Assembly (NCBI RefSeq): GCF_000614145.1 | Contig: NZ_BAKK01000011.1 | Coordinates: 62,001-126,000, forward strand | Reading direction: 5' to 3' | DNA: 64,000 nucleotides | From: Bacteroides faecichinchillae JCM 17102 | Lineage (GTDB): Bacteria > Bacteroidota > Bacteroidia > Bacteroidales > Bacteroidaceae | In this document: positions 52,415-61,658 of the stretch, piece after piece | Numbering within the stretch: position 1 is the first letter of the stretch | Layout of the letters: every line of letters begins with the position of its first letter | Notes under the pieces: model-generated | Told to the model about the DNA's origin: nothing | Seen by the model: the letters and a program-made list of their open reading frames with translations, nothing else | The model's database searches: none | Position numbers and translations under genes: made by a program

Positions 52415-53329
52415 TTATTTTTTCTCTGCAATACGTAATTTAGCACTTCTCGAACGCGGATTTCTTTCTATCTCTGCTTCATTGGGAACAATCACTTTAT
52501 TGTTGATCAATCGGAAAGGGGTTTGTACGTTTCCAAAAAAGTCTACTTCTGCTTTTCCTTCTACGTTACCCGTCTTCATGATGTTTTTCACCATACGGTC
52601 CTCCAATGAGTGATAGGTGATGACAACTAATCTTCCTCCCGGCCTAAGCGCCTCGATAGTCGCCAGTAACATCTCTTTTAATGCTTCCATTTCCTGGTTC
52701 ACTTCAATGCGAAGCGCTTGGAATACTTTTGCCAGTTCCTTCTTTTCTCGTTCTCGTCCAAAAAGAGGTTTGATAATTTCCAGAAACTCACCAATCGTCT
52801 GGATATATTTTCCGTTCCTTTCTTTTGCAATGACAGAAGCCAGTTTCCGGCTGTTCTTTAATTCCCCATATAAATAAAAAAGATTAGCCAGTCGTTCTTC
52901 TTCGTAAGTATTTACTATATCCGTAGCTGTAAGTCCGGCACGTTTATTCATGCGCATATCCAGTGCTCCATCGAAGCGGAAAGAGAATCCGCGTTCGCTG
53001 TCGTCAAAGTGATGGGAAGATACGCCGAGGTCAGCTAGGATCGCATCTACCTGTTCGATGTCATGGTAACGGAGGAAGTTGTGTAGGTAACGGAAATTAC
53101 TACGTACAAAAGTGAAATGGGGATCGTTGACGATGTTACGTTCTGCATCTTCATCCTGATCAAATCCTAGTAGCTGTCCTTCTTCTCCGAGTCGTGACAG
53201 GATTTCACGAGAATGTCCGCCCCCTCCAAATGTAACGTCTACATACGTTCCATCCGGACGAATATTCATTGCATCAACGCTTTCTTTCAGTAATACAGGT
53301 ACGTGGTATGTCAGTTCATCTTTCTCCAT
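52415..53329 (-). CDS. rsmH: 16S rRNA m4C1402 methyltransferase RsmH
   Basis: RsmH methylates N4 of C1402 in 16S rRNA with S-adenosylmethionine. The 304-residue protein has YVDVTFGGGGHSREIL (SAM loop), LADLGVSSHHFDDSERGFSF, FQALRIEVNQEMEAL and VVITYHSLEDRMVK. It is the usual second gene of the dcw cluster. Its start overlaps the restored end of mraZ by 14 bases. Confidence 0.96.
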   Translation of the reverse strand: MEKDELTYHVPVLLKESVDAMNIRPDGTYVDVTFGGGGHSREILSRLGEEGQLLGFDQDEDAERNIVNDPHFTFVRSNFRYLHNFLRYHDIEQVDAILADLGVSSHHFDDSERGFSFRFDGALDMRMNKRAGLTATDIVNTYEEERLANLFYLYGELKNSRKLASVIAKERNGKYIQTIGEFLEIIKPLFGREREKKELAKVFQALRIEVNQEMEALKEMLLATIEALRPGGRLVVITYHSLEDRMVKNIMKTGNVEGKAEVDFFGNVQTPFRLINNKVIVPNEAEIERNPRSRSAKLRIAEKK

Positions 53330-53785
53330 TTTCTATTTTGTCATCGTTCATAATTTCTTCTAATGCGGCTCCGAACTCTTCAGACGACATAAATGGTTGC
53401 TCTGTCCGTTCTTTAGCCAGATCTCTATTTTGTTATCGACGCCGATAAAACGAATATCCCCCCGGATATCACAAATTTGCAAATATCGTTTGGGAATAAG
53501 TATTCGTCCGTTACTATCTTGAGTGACCACTTCAACATCGCTAACAAATTGCCTGAAAATTAGTTGGTGTTTGCTGTTCCATTTATTTAATCTGCTTCGG
53601 AGTTCGTTCAGTTCCTCATTCCATACACTCTCTGGATAGAGTGTCAGGCAATCTTGAAATACGTCTTTACGCATAATAAGTCTCTCTTCAGAAGCAGCTT
53701 GTAACTGTTTCCTAAAAGTGGCGGGTATAAATACTCTTCCTTTGACATCCGCTCTGGCTTCAATATTCCCTAAAAACCGTATCAT
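53316..53785 (-). CDS. mraZ: Transcriptional regulator MraZ (one-base frameshift)
   Basis: MraZ is a double SpoVT/AbrB-fold repressor that controls the dcw cluster. The first repeat has IEARADVKGRVFIPATFRK and the second VTQDSNGRILIPKRYLQI. At 53417-53418 two C stand where three are expected; the frame ends early as LKNGQSNHLCRLKSSEPH, while the restored frame reads KERTEQPFMSSEEFGAALEE and ends at 53316 with about 156 residues, overlapping rsmH. It is the first gene of the cluster, with three operator repeats directly upstream. Confidence 0.9.
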
Positions 53786-53809
53786 TTACCTTATTATAAT
53801 AAGCGACGG

Positions 53810-53817
53810 TAAAAGTA
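53810..53817 (-). promoter_or_regulatory. Likely -7 box of mraZ and the division cluster
   Basis: On the minus strand TACTTTTA, one base off TAnnTTTG, lies 25 bases before the mraZ ATG. Its -33 region coincides with the MraZ operator. Confidence 0.5.
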
Positions 53818-53824
53818 TGAATTT

Positions 53825-53849
53825 CCCCACAATTCCCCACTATATTCCA
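53825..53849 (-). promoter_or_regulatory. MraZ operator, three direct repeats
   Basis: On the minus strand TGGAA, TGGGG and TGGGG stand at an exact 10-base step (plus-strand 53845-53849, 53835-53839, 53825-53829). This fits the known MraZ site of TGGGN repeats separated by 5 bases. Its place over the -33 region of the presumed promoter suits autorepression. Confidence 0.75.
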
Positions 53850-54275
53850 CGAAAATCTTTTTGAGAAGTTTTCAACAGAATGTTAATTGCTTATTCCATT
53901 GAAAATGAAGTTACTCCGGAAAGACTCTTTTGGTGGGGAATTGAAAGGTGTTGCCTGTTGTAAATGATGATTATAGGGAGGATGTTGAATGTTGCCCACT
54001 AGTGATATTCTCACTTCATTCATATAATTATTTTGTTTATTCAGCGCATCTCCCCTATATATGTTTTTATAGTAAATCCATCACAGTCACCTATTTGCTA
54101 TTAACTATCTTATTATCAATAATTAATGGTGTGACGGCAAGTGGTGATGGCAGTGTGATGGAAAATCGTGTCGTCACCATCCGGAAGAGGGTTAGAGGAG
54201 CAAAATGTGAAGAGATAGTCATGAGAAGTTTAAACTAACTATACCAATGAAGCGCTAGATCCTATTGAATTAAGA
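53850..54275. other. Intergenic region upstream of mraZ
   Basis: AT-rich sequence without a supported gene. A single TGGGGAATTG on the plus strand at 53934 resembles one MraZ half-site but is alone. A 96-codon plus-strand ORF at 53948-54238 shows no recognisable pattern and is not called. Confidence 0.4.
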
Positions 54276-54382
54276 GTTTCAAGCCTTGAAACACTTGGTT
54301 TCATTTGGTGAAACTATTAGTTTCAAGTGCTGAAACACTTAGTTTCAATTAAGTGAAACTAGAAGTTTTAATAGAGTGAAAC
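54276..54382. repeat. Five-unit array of GTTTCA-N5-TGAAAC palindromes, 22-bp period
   Basis: GTTTCA starts at 54276, 54298, 54320 and 54342, and GTTTTA at 54365, each followed after 5-6 bases by TGAAAC. Between units there are 5 variable bases. Steps are 22, 22, 22 and 23. Both the palindrome and the period are strict, while the loop and spacer bases vary. It lies between mraZ and the ECF sigma gene. Confidence 0.9.
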
Positions 54383-54580
54383 GCAAATATCTTAATAATG
54401 AAATGGAACTAACAAAGGAATATAAAAGAAGATATAAGTGATGAGGAGAGGCGAATGCAGGAGTCAAAATCACTTGGTTTATGTTACTTCTTTTGTGTAA
54501 TATATGTAAATTGGAATAATAGACGATATACTTTGTTTAAAAGGAAGATAAAGAAGAACGAGTCCTGTGTAGAAAAAATA

Positions 54581-54616
54581 GAAACATGAGAAAATCAATT
54601 GATTTCCTCATGTTTC
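54581..54616 (-). terminator. Terminator of the ECF sigma gene
   Basis: GAAACATGAG at 54581-54590 pairs with CTCATGTTTC at 54607-54616, and AAATCA/TGATTT pair inside. On the minus strand TATTTTTTC follows. It lies about 75 bases after the sigma gene's stop. Confidence 0.85.
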
Positions 54617-54690
54617 CGAGTTCATTAACACAACTAAAAATCCGCACTAAAAAATATAAAATCTGAAATTAACAAGTTTGTAGTTAAGGT

Positions 54691-55194
54691 TTAGCGGAAG
54701 TCTTTCAATTCATCCTGTAATTTTTGACGCGTAAAGAAGATACGGCTTTTTACAGTTCCTAACGGAAGATTCAGTTTTTCTGCAATCTCGCGGTATTTGA
54801 AACCTGAAACGTGCATAGCAAACGGTACTCTATATTCTTTAGGAAGAGAATTCACCACTTTGTGCATTTCTTTCAAGTCATAGGCTCTTTCTGTACTTTC
54901 AAAACCGGCATCTTGCGGCAGACTTAAATGATAAAGATTATCAGTCTGGTCAATAAATGTCTGGTCGCGGACTACTTTACGGTAGTTATTAATAAAGATA
55001 TTGCGCATAATAGTGTACATCCATCCTTTAAAGTTGGTGTCCGGCATATATTTATCCTCATTATCTAATGCTTTAAGTGAGGTCTCTTGCAACAAATCGT
55101 TTGCTTCTTCACGGTCGGTTGTTAGTTTGTATGCAAAGCGGAGTAATTCGTCTTGTACTCCAATTAGGTCTTTTCTGAAGCTTAAACTTTTCAT
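54691..55194 (-). CDS. ECF-type RNA polymerase sigma factor
   Basis: The 167-residue protein has sigma region 2 (LLRFAYKLTTDREEANDLLQ, then NFKGWMYTIMRNIFINNYRK) and region 4 with a helix-turn-helix (YREIAEKLNLPLGTVKSRIF), the minimal layout of an extracytoplasmic-function sigma factor. It would direct polymerase to a stress or envelope regulon. No anti-sigma gene is beside it: its neighbours are an array-containing gap and the divergent glsA-like gene, so control is not evident. The upstream box TAAACTTG at 55244-55251 is near consensus. Confidence 0.92.
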   Translation of the reverse strand: MKSLSFRKDLIGVQDELLRFAYKLTTDREEANDLLQETSLKALDNEDKYMPDTNFKGWMYTIMRNIFINNYRKVVRDQTFIDQTDNLYHLSLPQDAGFESTERAYDLKEMHKVVNSLPKEYRVPFAMHVSGFKYREIAEKLNLPLGTVKSRIFFTRQKLQDELKDFR

Positions 55195-55422
55195 ATGCGT
55201 TGCTTTTTAATAATTAATATTCTATTCGGTTTTTTTGATGTTGCAAGTTTAGCGCGATTCAAGAAAAGTGACAGGGGTAAATTCAACTTTCTTAGGGGGT
55301 AAATCTATCAGATGATAGTTTTTAGGTCGTATTTGATAGTTTTTAGGTGGTCTTTTTTTAGGTTCTGAACTCAATTCCTGCATTTTCTATCAAATTATTG
55401 CGATTAATAAAAAAAGAACCGC

Positions 55423-55430
55423 TAATTTTG
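55423..55430 (+). promoter_or_regulatory. -7 box of the glsA-glsB unit
   Basis: TAATTTTG fits TAnnTTTG 24 bases before the chosen start; a partial TTG box lies at 55398-55400. Confidence 0.5.
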
Positions 55431-55454
55431 TAGCATCATTTTTATTTGAAAAGA

Positions 55455-56273
55455 ATGACTGATGACTCTTTGTTTTTAATTGATGTTGATAAGATACTTC
55501 GGGCAAAGGCGCCGAAGCAGTATAGGTACATTCCTAAGTTCGTAATCTCCTATTTAAAGAGAATCGTACATCAGGATGAATTAAACGTATTCCTAAATGA
55601 GTCGAAAGATAAGTTAGGAGTGGATTTCCTCGAGGCATCTCTGGAGTTTTTGGATGCAAAGGTAGAAGTGAAAGGAGCAGAAAATCTACCAGAAAATGGT
55701 TTGTATACTTTTGTTTCCAATCATCCATTGGGAGGACAGGACGGTGTAGCGCTCGGTTATGTATTAGGACGGCATTATAATGGAAAGGTGAAATATCTGG
55801 TCAATGACTTATTGATGAATCTTCGTGGTCTGGCACCGCTTTGCATACCTATTAATAAGACTGGGAAGCAAGCTAAGGACTTTCCCAAAATGGTAGAAGC
55901 CGGTTTTCAATCTGATAATCAGCTTATCATGTTTCCTGCAGGACTTTGCTCACGTCGTCAAAATGGGGTTATTCGCGATCTGGAATGGAAGAAAACATTT
56001 ATTGTGAAGAGTGTACAAGCAAAACGCGACGTGGTGCCTGTTCATTTTGAAGGTCGGAATTCCGATTTCTTTTACAATCTGGCAAATACATGTAAAACAT
56101 TAGGGATCAAATTCAATATCGCAATGCTGTATTTGGCCGATGAAATGCTGAAAAATCGTCATAAAACCTTTACTATTACATTTGGCAAGCCAATTCCTTG
56201 GCAAACTTTTGATAAATCGAAGACGCCTGCACAATGGGCCGAATATGTAAAGGATATCGTATATAAATTGTAA
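55455..56273 (+). CDS. glsA: PlsC-like O-acyltransferase, probable glycine-lipid enzyme GlsA
   Basis: A lysophosphatidate-acyltransferase-type protein of 272 residues: the HX4D-like site is FVSNHPLGGQDGVAL, with further family blocks MFPAGLCSRRQNG and VPVHFEGRNS. In B. thetaiotaomicron a PlsC-like gene beside a GNAT gene makes the N- and O-acylated glycine lipids; the same pair stands here in the same order, so this is the probable O-acyltransferase. The start is ATG at 55455 rather than TTG at 55446. glsB follows after 26 bases, in one operon. Assignment rests on gene order and family. Confidence 0.75.
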   Translation: MTDDSLFLIDVDKILRAKAPKQYRYIPKFVISYLKRIVHQDELNVFLNESKDKLGVDFLEASLEFLDAKVEVKGAENLPENGLYTFVSNHPLGGQDGVALGYVLGRHYNGKVKYLVNDLLMNLRGLAPLCIPINKTGKQAKDFPKMVEAGFQSDNQLIMFPAGLCSRRQNGVIRDLEWKKTFIVKSVQAKRDVVPVHFEGRNSDFFYNLANTCKTLGIKFNIAMLYLADEMLKNRHKTFTITFGKPIPWQTFDKSKTPAQWAEYVKDIVYKL

Positions 56274-56299
56274 CTTATAGAACAACTATAACAAAGAAT

Positions 56300-57313
56300 A
56301 TGGAAGAGATTATAAGCCCGGTAAGCAAAGAACTACTAAAAGCGGAACTTACAGAAGAAAGGCGCTTGCGTATGACGAATAAAAGTAATAATCAGATTTA
56401 CATTATTACTCATCAGGATGCCCCCAATGTAATGAAGGAGATTGGGCGTTTACGTGAAATAGCTTTCCGTGCAGCAGGTGGAGGTACTGGGATGTCGATG
56501 GATATTGATGAATACGATACCATGGAACATCCTTATAAACAACTGATTGTTTGGAATCCGGAAGCGGAAGAGATTCTGGGAGGATATCGGTATTTGCTTG
56601 GGACAGATGTCCGCTTTGATGAAAAGGGGGCTCCGATTCTAGCTACTTCTCATATGTTCCATTTCTCTGATACGTTTATTAAAGATTATTTGCCGCAAAC
56701 AATCGAGTTGGGGCGTTCGTTTGTGACATTAGAATATCAGTCTACCCGTGCAGGGAGCAAAGGACTGTTTGCATTAGATAATTTGTGGGATGGATTGGGA
56801 GCTTTGACAGTAGTAATGCCGAATGTGAAATTTTTCTTCGGTAAAGTGACAATGTATCCGAGTTATCACCGTCGGGGTCGTGATATGATACTTCACTTTC
56901 TAAAGAAGCATTTTTGGGATAAAGATCAGTTGGTTTTTCCGATGGAACCGTTAAAAATGGAAACTTCGGAAGAAGAATTACAAGCTTTATTCTGCAAAGA
57001 TACATTCAAAGAGGATTATAAAATTCTGAATTGTGAGATCCGTAAATTAGGATATAACATTCCGCCATTGGTAAATGCTTATATGAGTTTAAGTCCGACT
57101 ATGCGTATGTTTGGAACAGCGATTAATTATGAATTTGGTGACGTGGAAGAAACCGGTATTTTGATTGCTGTTGATGAGATATTAGAAGAAAAACGAATTC
57201 GACACATCCAGACTTTTATTGAAAGTAATCCGGATGCGTTGAAAGCGCCTTGTGAGACTGAAGAAGTATTTACTCCTAAAGTTGTTACACCGCAGGCAGA
57301 CTGTTGCCATTAA
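56300..57313 (+). CDS. glsB: GNAT-type N-acyltransferase, probable glycine-lipid enzyme GlsB
   Basis: The 337-residue protein resembles the hemolysin/OlsB-like acyltransferases that attach a hydroxy-fatty acid to an amino acid: REIAFRAAGGGTGMSMDIDE, LGGYRYLLG, TIELGRSFVTLEYQ and GKVTMYPSYHRRGRDMI. In B. thetaiotaomicron GlsB N-acylates glycine. It follows glsA. Its end overlaps the convergent dgt gene by 29 bases, with no room for a terminator, so the two transcripts must overlap. Confidence 0.78.
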   Translation: MEEIISPVSKELLKAELTEERRLRMTNKSNNQIYIITHQDAPNVMKEIGRLREIAFRAAGGGTGMSMDIDEYDTMEHPYKQLIVWNPEAEEILGGYRYLLGTDVRFDEKGAPILATSHMFHFSDTFIKDYLPQTIELGRSFVTLEYQSTRAGSKGLFALDNLWDGLGALTVVMPNVKFFFGKVTMYPSYHRRGRDMILHFLKKHFWDKDQLVFPMEPLKMETSEEELQALFCKDTFKEDYKILNCEIRKLGYNIPPLVNAYMSLSPTMRMFGTAINYEFGDVEETGILIAVDEILEEKRIRHIQTFIESNPDALKAPCETEEVFTPKVVTPQADCCH

Positions 57314-58631
57314 TCTTGCGGTAAAGATCGAGTGCAAATACATCGGTCATTCCGGAAATATAATCAAGCACCGCCTGTATTCTTTCATAGAGTACAGGCG
57401 CTTTTATATTGTACTGGCTGGAAACACGGTTGATTAATAATTCAGAATATGCTTTTTCAGGTGAAGTTACAGCATCTATCATAAGTTCAAGCAGAGTACT
57501 GATAACGCGGAAACCGGCTAATTCGATGTCCAGCACATCTTTTGAACGGTAGATTTTCTTAATAGAGATGTCTGCACAATGTTTGTACGCTGTTGCTGGG
57601 CATTCAGAAATATGCTTGATGAGTGTTCCTTCGAAACTTCCCTCCAAGATTTCATCTTCATGATCAAGGAATACGCGGGTACATTCTCGAATCAATAGTC
57701 CGATGACAGAAGAACGTAAATAAGCGATTTGTTCATTGGTGTCACTGACAATGTGGAAAGTTTGACGGATATGTTTTTGACGTTCCTCACTAAAATAGGA
57801 CATCAGAAGCTTTTTTGTTTCTTCGGTAGTCAGGATCTTTAATTTGTGGGCATCTTCTATGTCCATCATTTGATAGCAAATGTCATCGGCCGCTTCTACC
57901 AGATAAACTAGAGGATGACGCGCATATTTCAAAGGATGGTCGTTGAGCTGAGTAAGTCCTAGTTCGGTAGCTATCTTTTGAAAACTTTGTTCTTCACTGA
58001 CAAAGAAGCCGAATTTGGATTTTTTACCTGCAAGACTCGATGAAAAGGGATATTTTACAATAGAAGCAAGCGTTGTATAGGTCATCGCAAAACCTCCTTT
58101 CCGACGTCCTTCAAACTGGTGAGTCAAAAGGCGGAAAGCATTGGCATTTCCTTCAAAATGTGTTAAATCTTCCCATTCCATCGGTGAAAGTTGTTCTCCG
58201 TTTAACTGTTTATATTGTAAGTTTAATCCTTTCCCTTCTGAGAAAAAGGTTGAAATGGCTCGTTCTCCGGAGTGCCCAAATGGCGGATTGCCAAGATCAT
58301 GTGCCAAGCAAGCAGCGGATACAATGGAACCAATCTCTGGTAGAAAGGAATTGTGGAGTTCCGGCTTACGCTCTAAGATAGCTTTGGCAACGTCATTGCC
58401 TAAAGAACGTCCTACACAAGAAACTTCTAGGCTGTGTGTGAGACGATTATGCACGAAAATACTCCCTGGGAGAGGGAATACTTGTGTTTTATTTTGTAAA
58501 CGTCGAAAAGGAGCGGAGAAAATAAGGCGGTCATAATCTCGTTGAAATTCCGAACGGTTTTCCAGACGTTCCGAATGAAATTCTTCCATGCCGAAGCGTT
58601 TCGCTGATATTAATTGATTCCAATTCATCAT
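57285..58631 (-). CDS. dgt: Deoxyguanosinetriphosphate triphosphohydrolase
   Basis: Dgt cuts dGTP to deoxyguanosine and triphosphate. The 448-residue protein has the HD-domain metal site in RLTHSLEV and AHDLGNPPFGHSGERAI, plus YLVEAADDICYQMMDIEDA later, all typical of dNTPase HD proteins. The start may be either of two adjacent ATG codons. It is divergent from dut, another dNTP-pool enzyme. Confidence 0.92.
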   Translation of the reverse strand: MMNWNQLISAKRFGMEEFHSERLENRSEFQRDYDRLIFSAPFRRLQNKTQVFPLPGSIFVHNRLTHSLEVSCVGRSLGNDVAKAILERKPELHNSFLPEIGSIVSAACLAHDLGNPPFGHSGERAISTFFSEGKGLNLQYKQLNGEQLSPMEWEDLTHFEGNANAFRLLTHQFEGRRKGGFAMTYTTLASIVKYPFSSSLAGKKSKFGFFVSEEQSFQKIATELGLTQLNDHPLKYARHPLVYLVEAADDICYQMMDIEDAHKLKILTTEETKKLLMSYFSEERQKHIRQTFHIVSDTNEQIAYLRSSVIGLLIRECTRVFLDHEDEILEGSFEGTLIKHISECPATAYKHCADISIKKIYRSKDVLDIELAGFRVISTLLELMIDAVTSPEKAYSELLINRVSSQYNIKAPVLYERIQAVLDYISGMTDVFALDLYRKINGNSLPAV

Positions 58632-58809
58632 AAATAAATGTTTAATCTGTCAATATACTGCTCAATCTACTAAATTTTGTGTGAGTTTATAGTGTAACCC
58701 TATTAGTGGATTGGCATATTTGCACATCGCCACAATATTTAACTGCAAACTTAACTCTTTTTCAGTACAAAATGTGTATTTTCGCCTATTAAATAGTAAA
58801 TGTGATTTT

Positions 58810-59244
58810 ATGAACGTTCAAATTATTAATAAATCGAAGCATTCGCTTCCGGCTTATGCCACAGAATTATCTGCAGGAATGGATATCCGTGCTAACCTTT
58901 CCGAACCAATGACATTGGCTCCGTTGCAACGGTGTTTAGTACCTACTGGACTATATATTGCTCTTCCACAAGGATTTGAAGCACAGATTCGTCCTCGGAG
59001 TGGTTTGGCTATTAAAAAAGGAATTACGGTCCTCAATTCTCCAGGTACGATAGATGCTGATTATCGGGGAGAAATCTGTATAATTTTGGTCAATCTTTCT
59101 TCGGAATCTTTTGTAATTGAAGACGGAGAGCGTATTGCCCAAATGATTATTGCTAAGCATGAACAAGTGGAGTGGCAGGAAGTGGAAGTGTTGGATGAAA
59201 CAGAACGTGGAACCGGTGGCTTCGGACATACAGGAAAAAAATGA
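58810..59244 (+). CDS. dut: dUTP pyrophosphatase
   Basis: Dut converts dUTP to dUMP, keeping uracil out of DNA. The 144-residue trimeric-type enzyme shows the five motifs: [44 protein letters not shown] and the C-terminal [11 protein letters not shown]. The start is ATG at 58810; upstream in-frame codons are AT-rich and not conserved. It heads a run of four genes with almost no gaps, although the next three are envelope proteins. Confidence 0.95.
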   Translation: MNVQIINKSKHSLPAYATELSAGMDIRANLSEPMTLAPLQRCLVPTGLYIALPQGFEAQIRPRSGLAIKKGITVLNSPGTIDADYRGEICIILVNLSSESFVIEDGERIAQMIIAKHEQVEWQEVEVLDETERGTGGFGHTGKK

Positions 59245-59245
59245 A

Positions 59246-61083
59246 ATGAAAGCTAAGTTAATACTATTTTTACTGATTAGTACTTTGTTACTTACTTCTT
59301 GTATGGCTGCTCAAGCAGCAGGTATAGTAACAGGAAGCACAGCTGTTGTGTTAGGCAATGCCATTGATACAAAATCGGCTGTGAAGAAAGTTGAGAAAAA
59401 GAAGAAGAAAGTAGCTAAGGCTAGCAAAAAAACGGAATCACAACTGACGGAAGAGGAACAACGAAAGTATGATTATTTCTTTTTGGAGGCCATACGATTG
59501 AAGGAAAAGAAGGAGTATGCAGCTGCTTTTGGGTTGTTGCAACATTGTTTGGATATTGATCCCAATGCAGCTTCTGCACTTTATGAGATTTCTCAGTATT
59601 ATATGTTTCTCCGACAGATTCCTCAAGGACAGGCTGCATTAGAAAAAGCAGTAGAAAATGCGCCGGATAATTTCTGGTATAGTCAGGGATTAGTTTCTTT
59701 GTATCAGCAACAAGATCAATTGGATAAAGCCGTAGTGTTATTAGAACAGATGACGAAGCGTTTTCCCAGTAAACAGGGACCGTTGTTCAATCTTCTGGAT
59801 ATTTACGGACGTCAGGAAAAGTTTGATGAAGTTATTGCCACTTTGAACCGTTTGGAGAAACGTATCGGAAAGAATGAGCAGTTGTCCATGGAAAAGTTCC
59901 GTATTTATCTTCAAATGAAGGATGATAAGAAAGCTTTTCAGGAAATTGAAAGTCTGGTACAGGAATATCCGATGGATATGCGTTATCAGGTGATATTGGG
60001 TGATGTATATCTTCAGAATGGAAAGAAGCAGGAAGCTTATGATGCTTATCAGAAAGTATTAGCAGCCGAACCGGATAATCCAATGGCTCTTTATTCAATG
60101 GCTTCTTATTATGAACAGACTGACCAGAAAGAGCTTTACCAACAACAATTGGATACGTTGTTGCTGAATAAGAAGGTGGCTTCTGATATCAAGTTGAATG
60201 TAATGCGTCAAGTAATTGTAGAAAATGAACAAGCTGGTCAAGATAGTACTCAGGTGATTGATTTGTTTACAAAAGTGATGCGACAGGATGTAGATGACCC
60301 TCAGATCCCGATGCTTTATGCTCAATATCTGTTGTCTAAGAATATGGAAGATGCTTCTGTACCGGTATTGGAGCAAGTGGTTGATTTGGATCCTATGAAT
60401 AAGGCAGCTCGTTTGATGTTAATTAGTTCGGCTGCTAAAAAAGAGGATTATAAGCAAATTATCAAAATCTGTGAACCAGGTATTGAAGCAACTCCCGATG
60501 CATTGGAGCTTTATTATTATCTTGCGATTGCTTATAATCAGGCAGAGCAAACGGATAGTGTGGTGAGTGTTTGCAAAAAGCTTTGGAACATATTACGCCT
60601 GATACTAAGAAGGAAGTTATATCCGATTTTTATTCGATTATGGGGGATATGTATCATACCAAAAAGCAAATGGCAGATGCTTATGCGGCTTATGATTCTG
60701 CTTTGGTTTACAATCCTTCGAATGTCGGTGCTTTGAATAATTATGCCTACTATTTATCATTGGAACGTCGTGATCTTGACAAAGCAGAAGAAATGAGTTA
60801 TAAGACAGTAAAGGCTGAACCCAATAATGCGACTTATCTGGATACGTATGCCTGGATATTGTTTGAAAAAGGAAATTACTCGGAAGCTCGCATCTATATA
60901 GACAATGCGATGAAAAGTGATGGGGAGAAGAGTAGTGAAGTGGTTGAACATTGTGGAGATATTTATTTTATGACTGGTGATGTGGAAGGTGCATTAAAGT
61001 ATTGGAAACAATCATTGGAAATGGGGAATGACTCGAAAATACTGAAACAAAAAATAGAAAAGAAAAAGTATATTGCTGAATGA
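59246..61083 (+). CDS. TPR-repeat lipoprotein (one-base frameshift)
   Basis: The start MKAKLILFLLISTLLLTSCM with the lipobox LLTSC predicts a lipoprotein. After a Lys-rich linker come many tetratricopeptide repeats (for example AAFGLLQHCLDIDPNAASAL and EAYDAYQKVLAAEPDNPMAL). At 60575-60579 five A stand where six are expected; the frame breaks after SVVSVCKK and resumes as ALEHITPDTKKEVISDFYSI. Restored length is about 612 residues. It begins 1 base after the dut stop and overlaps the next gene by 4 bases. TPR lipoproteins usually scaffold envelope complexes; the partner is unknown. Confidence 0.88.
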
Positions 61084-61658
61084 GAAGATTTGCTTATCTG
61101 TTGTTGATGGTTGTAATGTTGGCGGGCTGTAAGAGTAGTAAACATGTGGTAGTAGAGAAAGAAAAGGAAAAGGTGGCAGTAGCTCCGACTTTCAGTTATT
61201 TGGCTTCCAAACTCCAGCTGACTATTCCCGGCAAAAGTGGTAGTATGTCAGTGGGAGGTCTCATGAAGATGAAAAGTAACGAACTGGTGCAGATTTCTTT
61301 ATTAATGCCTATCTTGCGTACCGAGATTGCACGTATCGAGATAGCTCCGGATAAAGTACTGATTGTGGATCGGATGAATAAGCGATATGTGCGTGCAACC
61401 AAAGATGAATTGAAAGATATATTGCCTAAAAATGCAGAATTCTCACGTTTGGAAAGGGCCTTGACTGATGCAGCTCTCCCGGGTGGAAAGACTGAACTAA
61501 CGGGAAAAGAGTTAGGAATTCCTTCATTAGAAAAGGCAAAAATACAGTTATATGAATTCTCGACAAAAGAATTTTCAATGGCTCCAACGGAACTTACCTC
61601 TAAATATACGGAGGTTCCTTTGGAAGAATTAGTAAAAATGCTGATAGCTCTGTTATGA
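61080..61658 (+). CDS. DUF4292 lipoprotein (LolB-like fold)
   Basis: The 192-residue protein starts with a lipobox signal (LLLMVVMLAGCKSSK). The body has alternating beta pattern and the segment LLMPILRTEIARIEIAPDKV with VDRMNKRYVRATKDEL, as in the DUF4292 family of Bacteroidetes, which has a LolA/LolB-like look and may bind lipids. It overlaps both neighbours by 4 bases (TPR protein and EnvC-like protein), indicating close coupling. Confidence 0.8.
   Translation: MRRFAYLLLMVVMLAGCKSSKHVVVEKEKEKVAVAPTFSYLASKLQLTIPGKSGSMSVGGLMKMKSNELVQISLLMPILRTEIARIEIAPDKVLIVDRMNKRYVRATKDELKDILPKNAEFSRLERALTDAALPGGKTELTGKELGIPSLEKAKIQLYEFSTKEFSMAPTELTSKYTEVPLEELVKMLIALL

Noticed and set aside
52057..52446. 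Longer ftsL frame starting at 52446 and overlapping rsmH
   Set aside because: Its first part is unrelated to FtsL; the true N-terminus is in another frame from ATG 52409 with one base missing.
53934..53943. A further MraZ box (TGGGGAATTG, plus strand)
   Set aside because: It is a single half-site in the other orientation without neighbours at a 10-base step.
53948..54238. 96-codon plus-strand ORF between mraZ and the repeat array
   Set aside because: No ribosome-binding site, no recognisable pattern, and odd composition; likely chance in AT-rich DNA.
54276..54382. Array considered as a CRISPR
   Set aside because: Units are 22 bases with 5-base variable spacers, far too short, and there are no cas genes.
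58711..58809. Upstream extension of dut
   Set aside because: The extra codons are AT-rich and unlike dUTPase; the ATG at 58810 gives the standard length.
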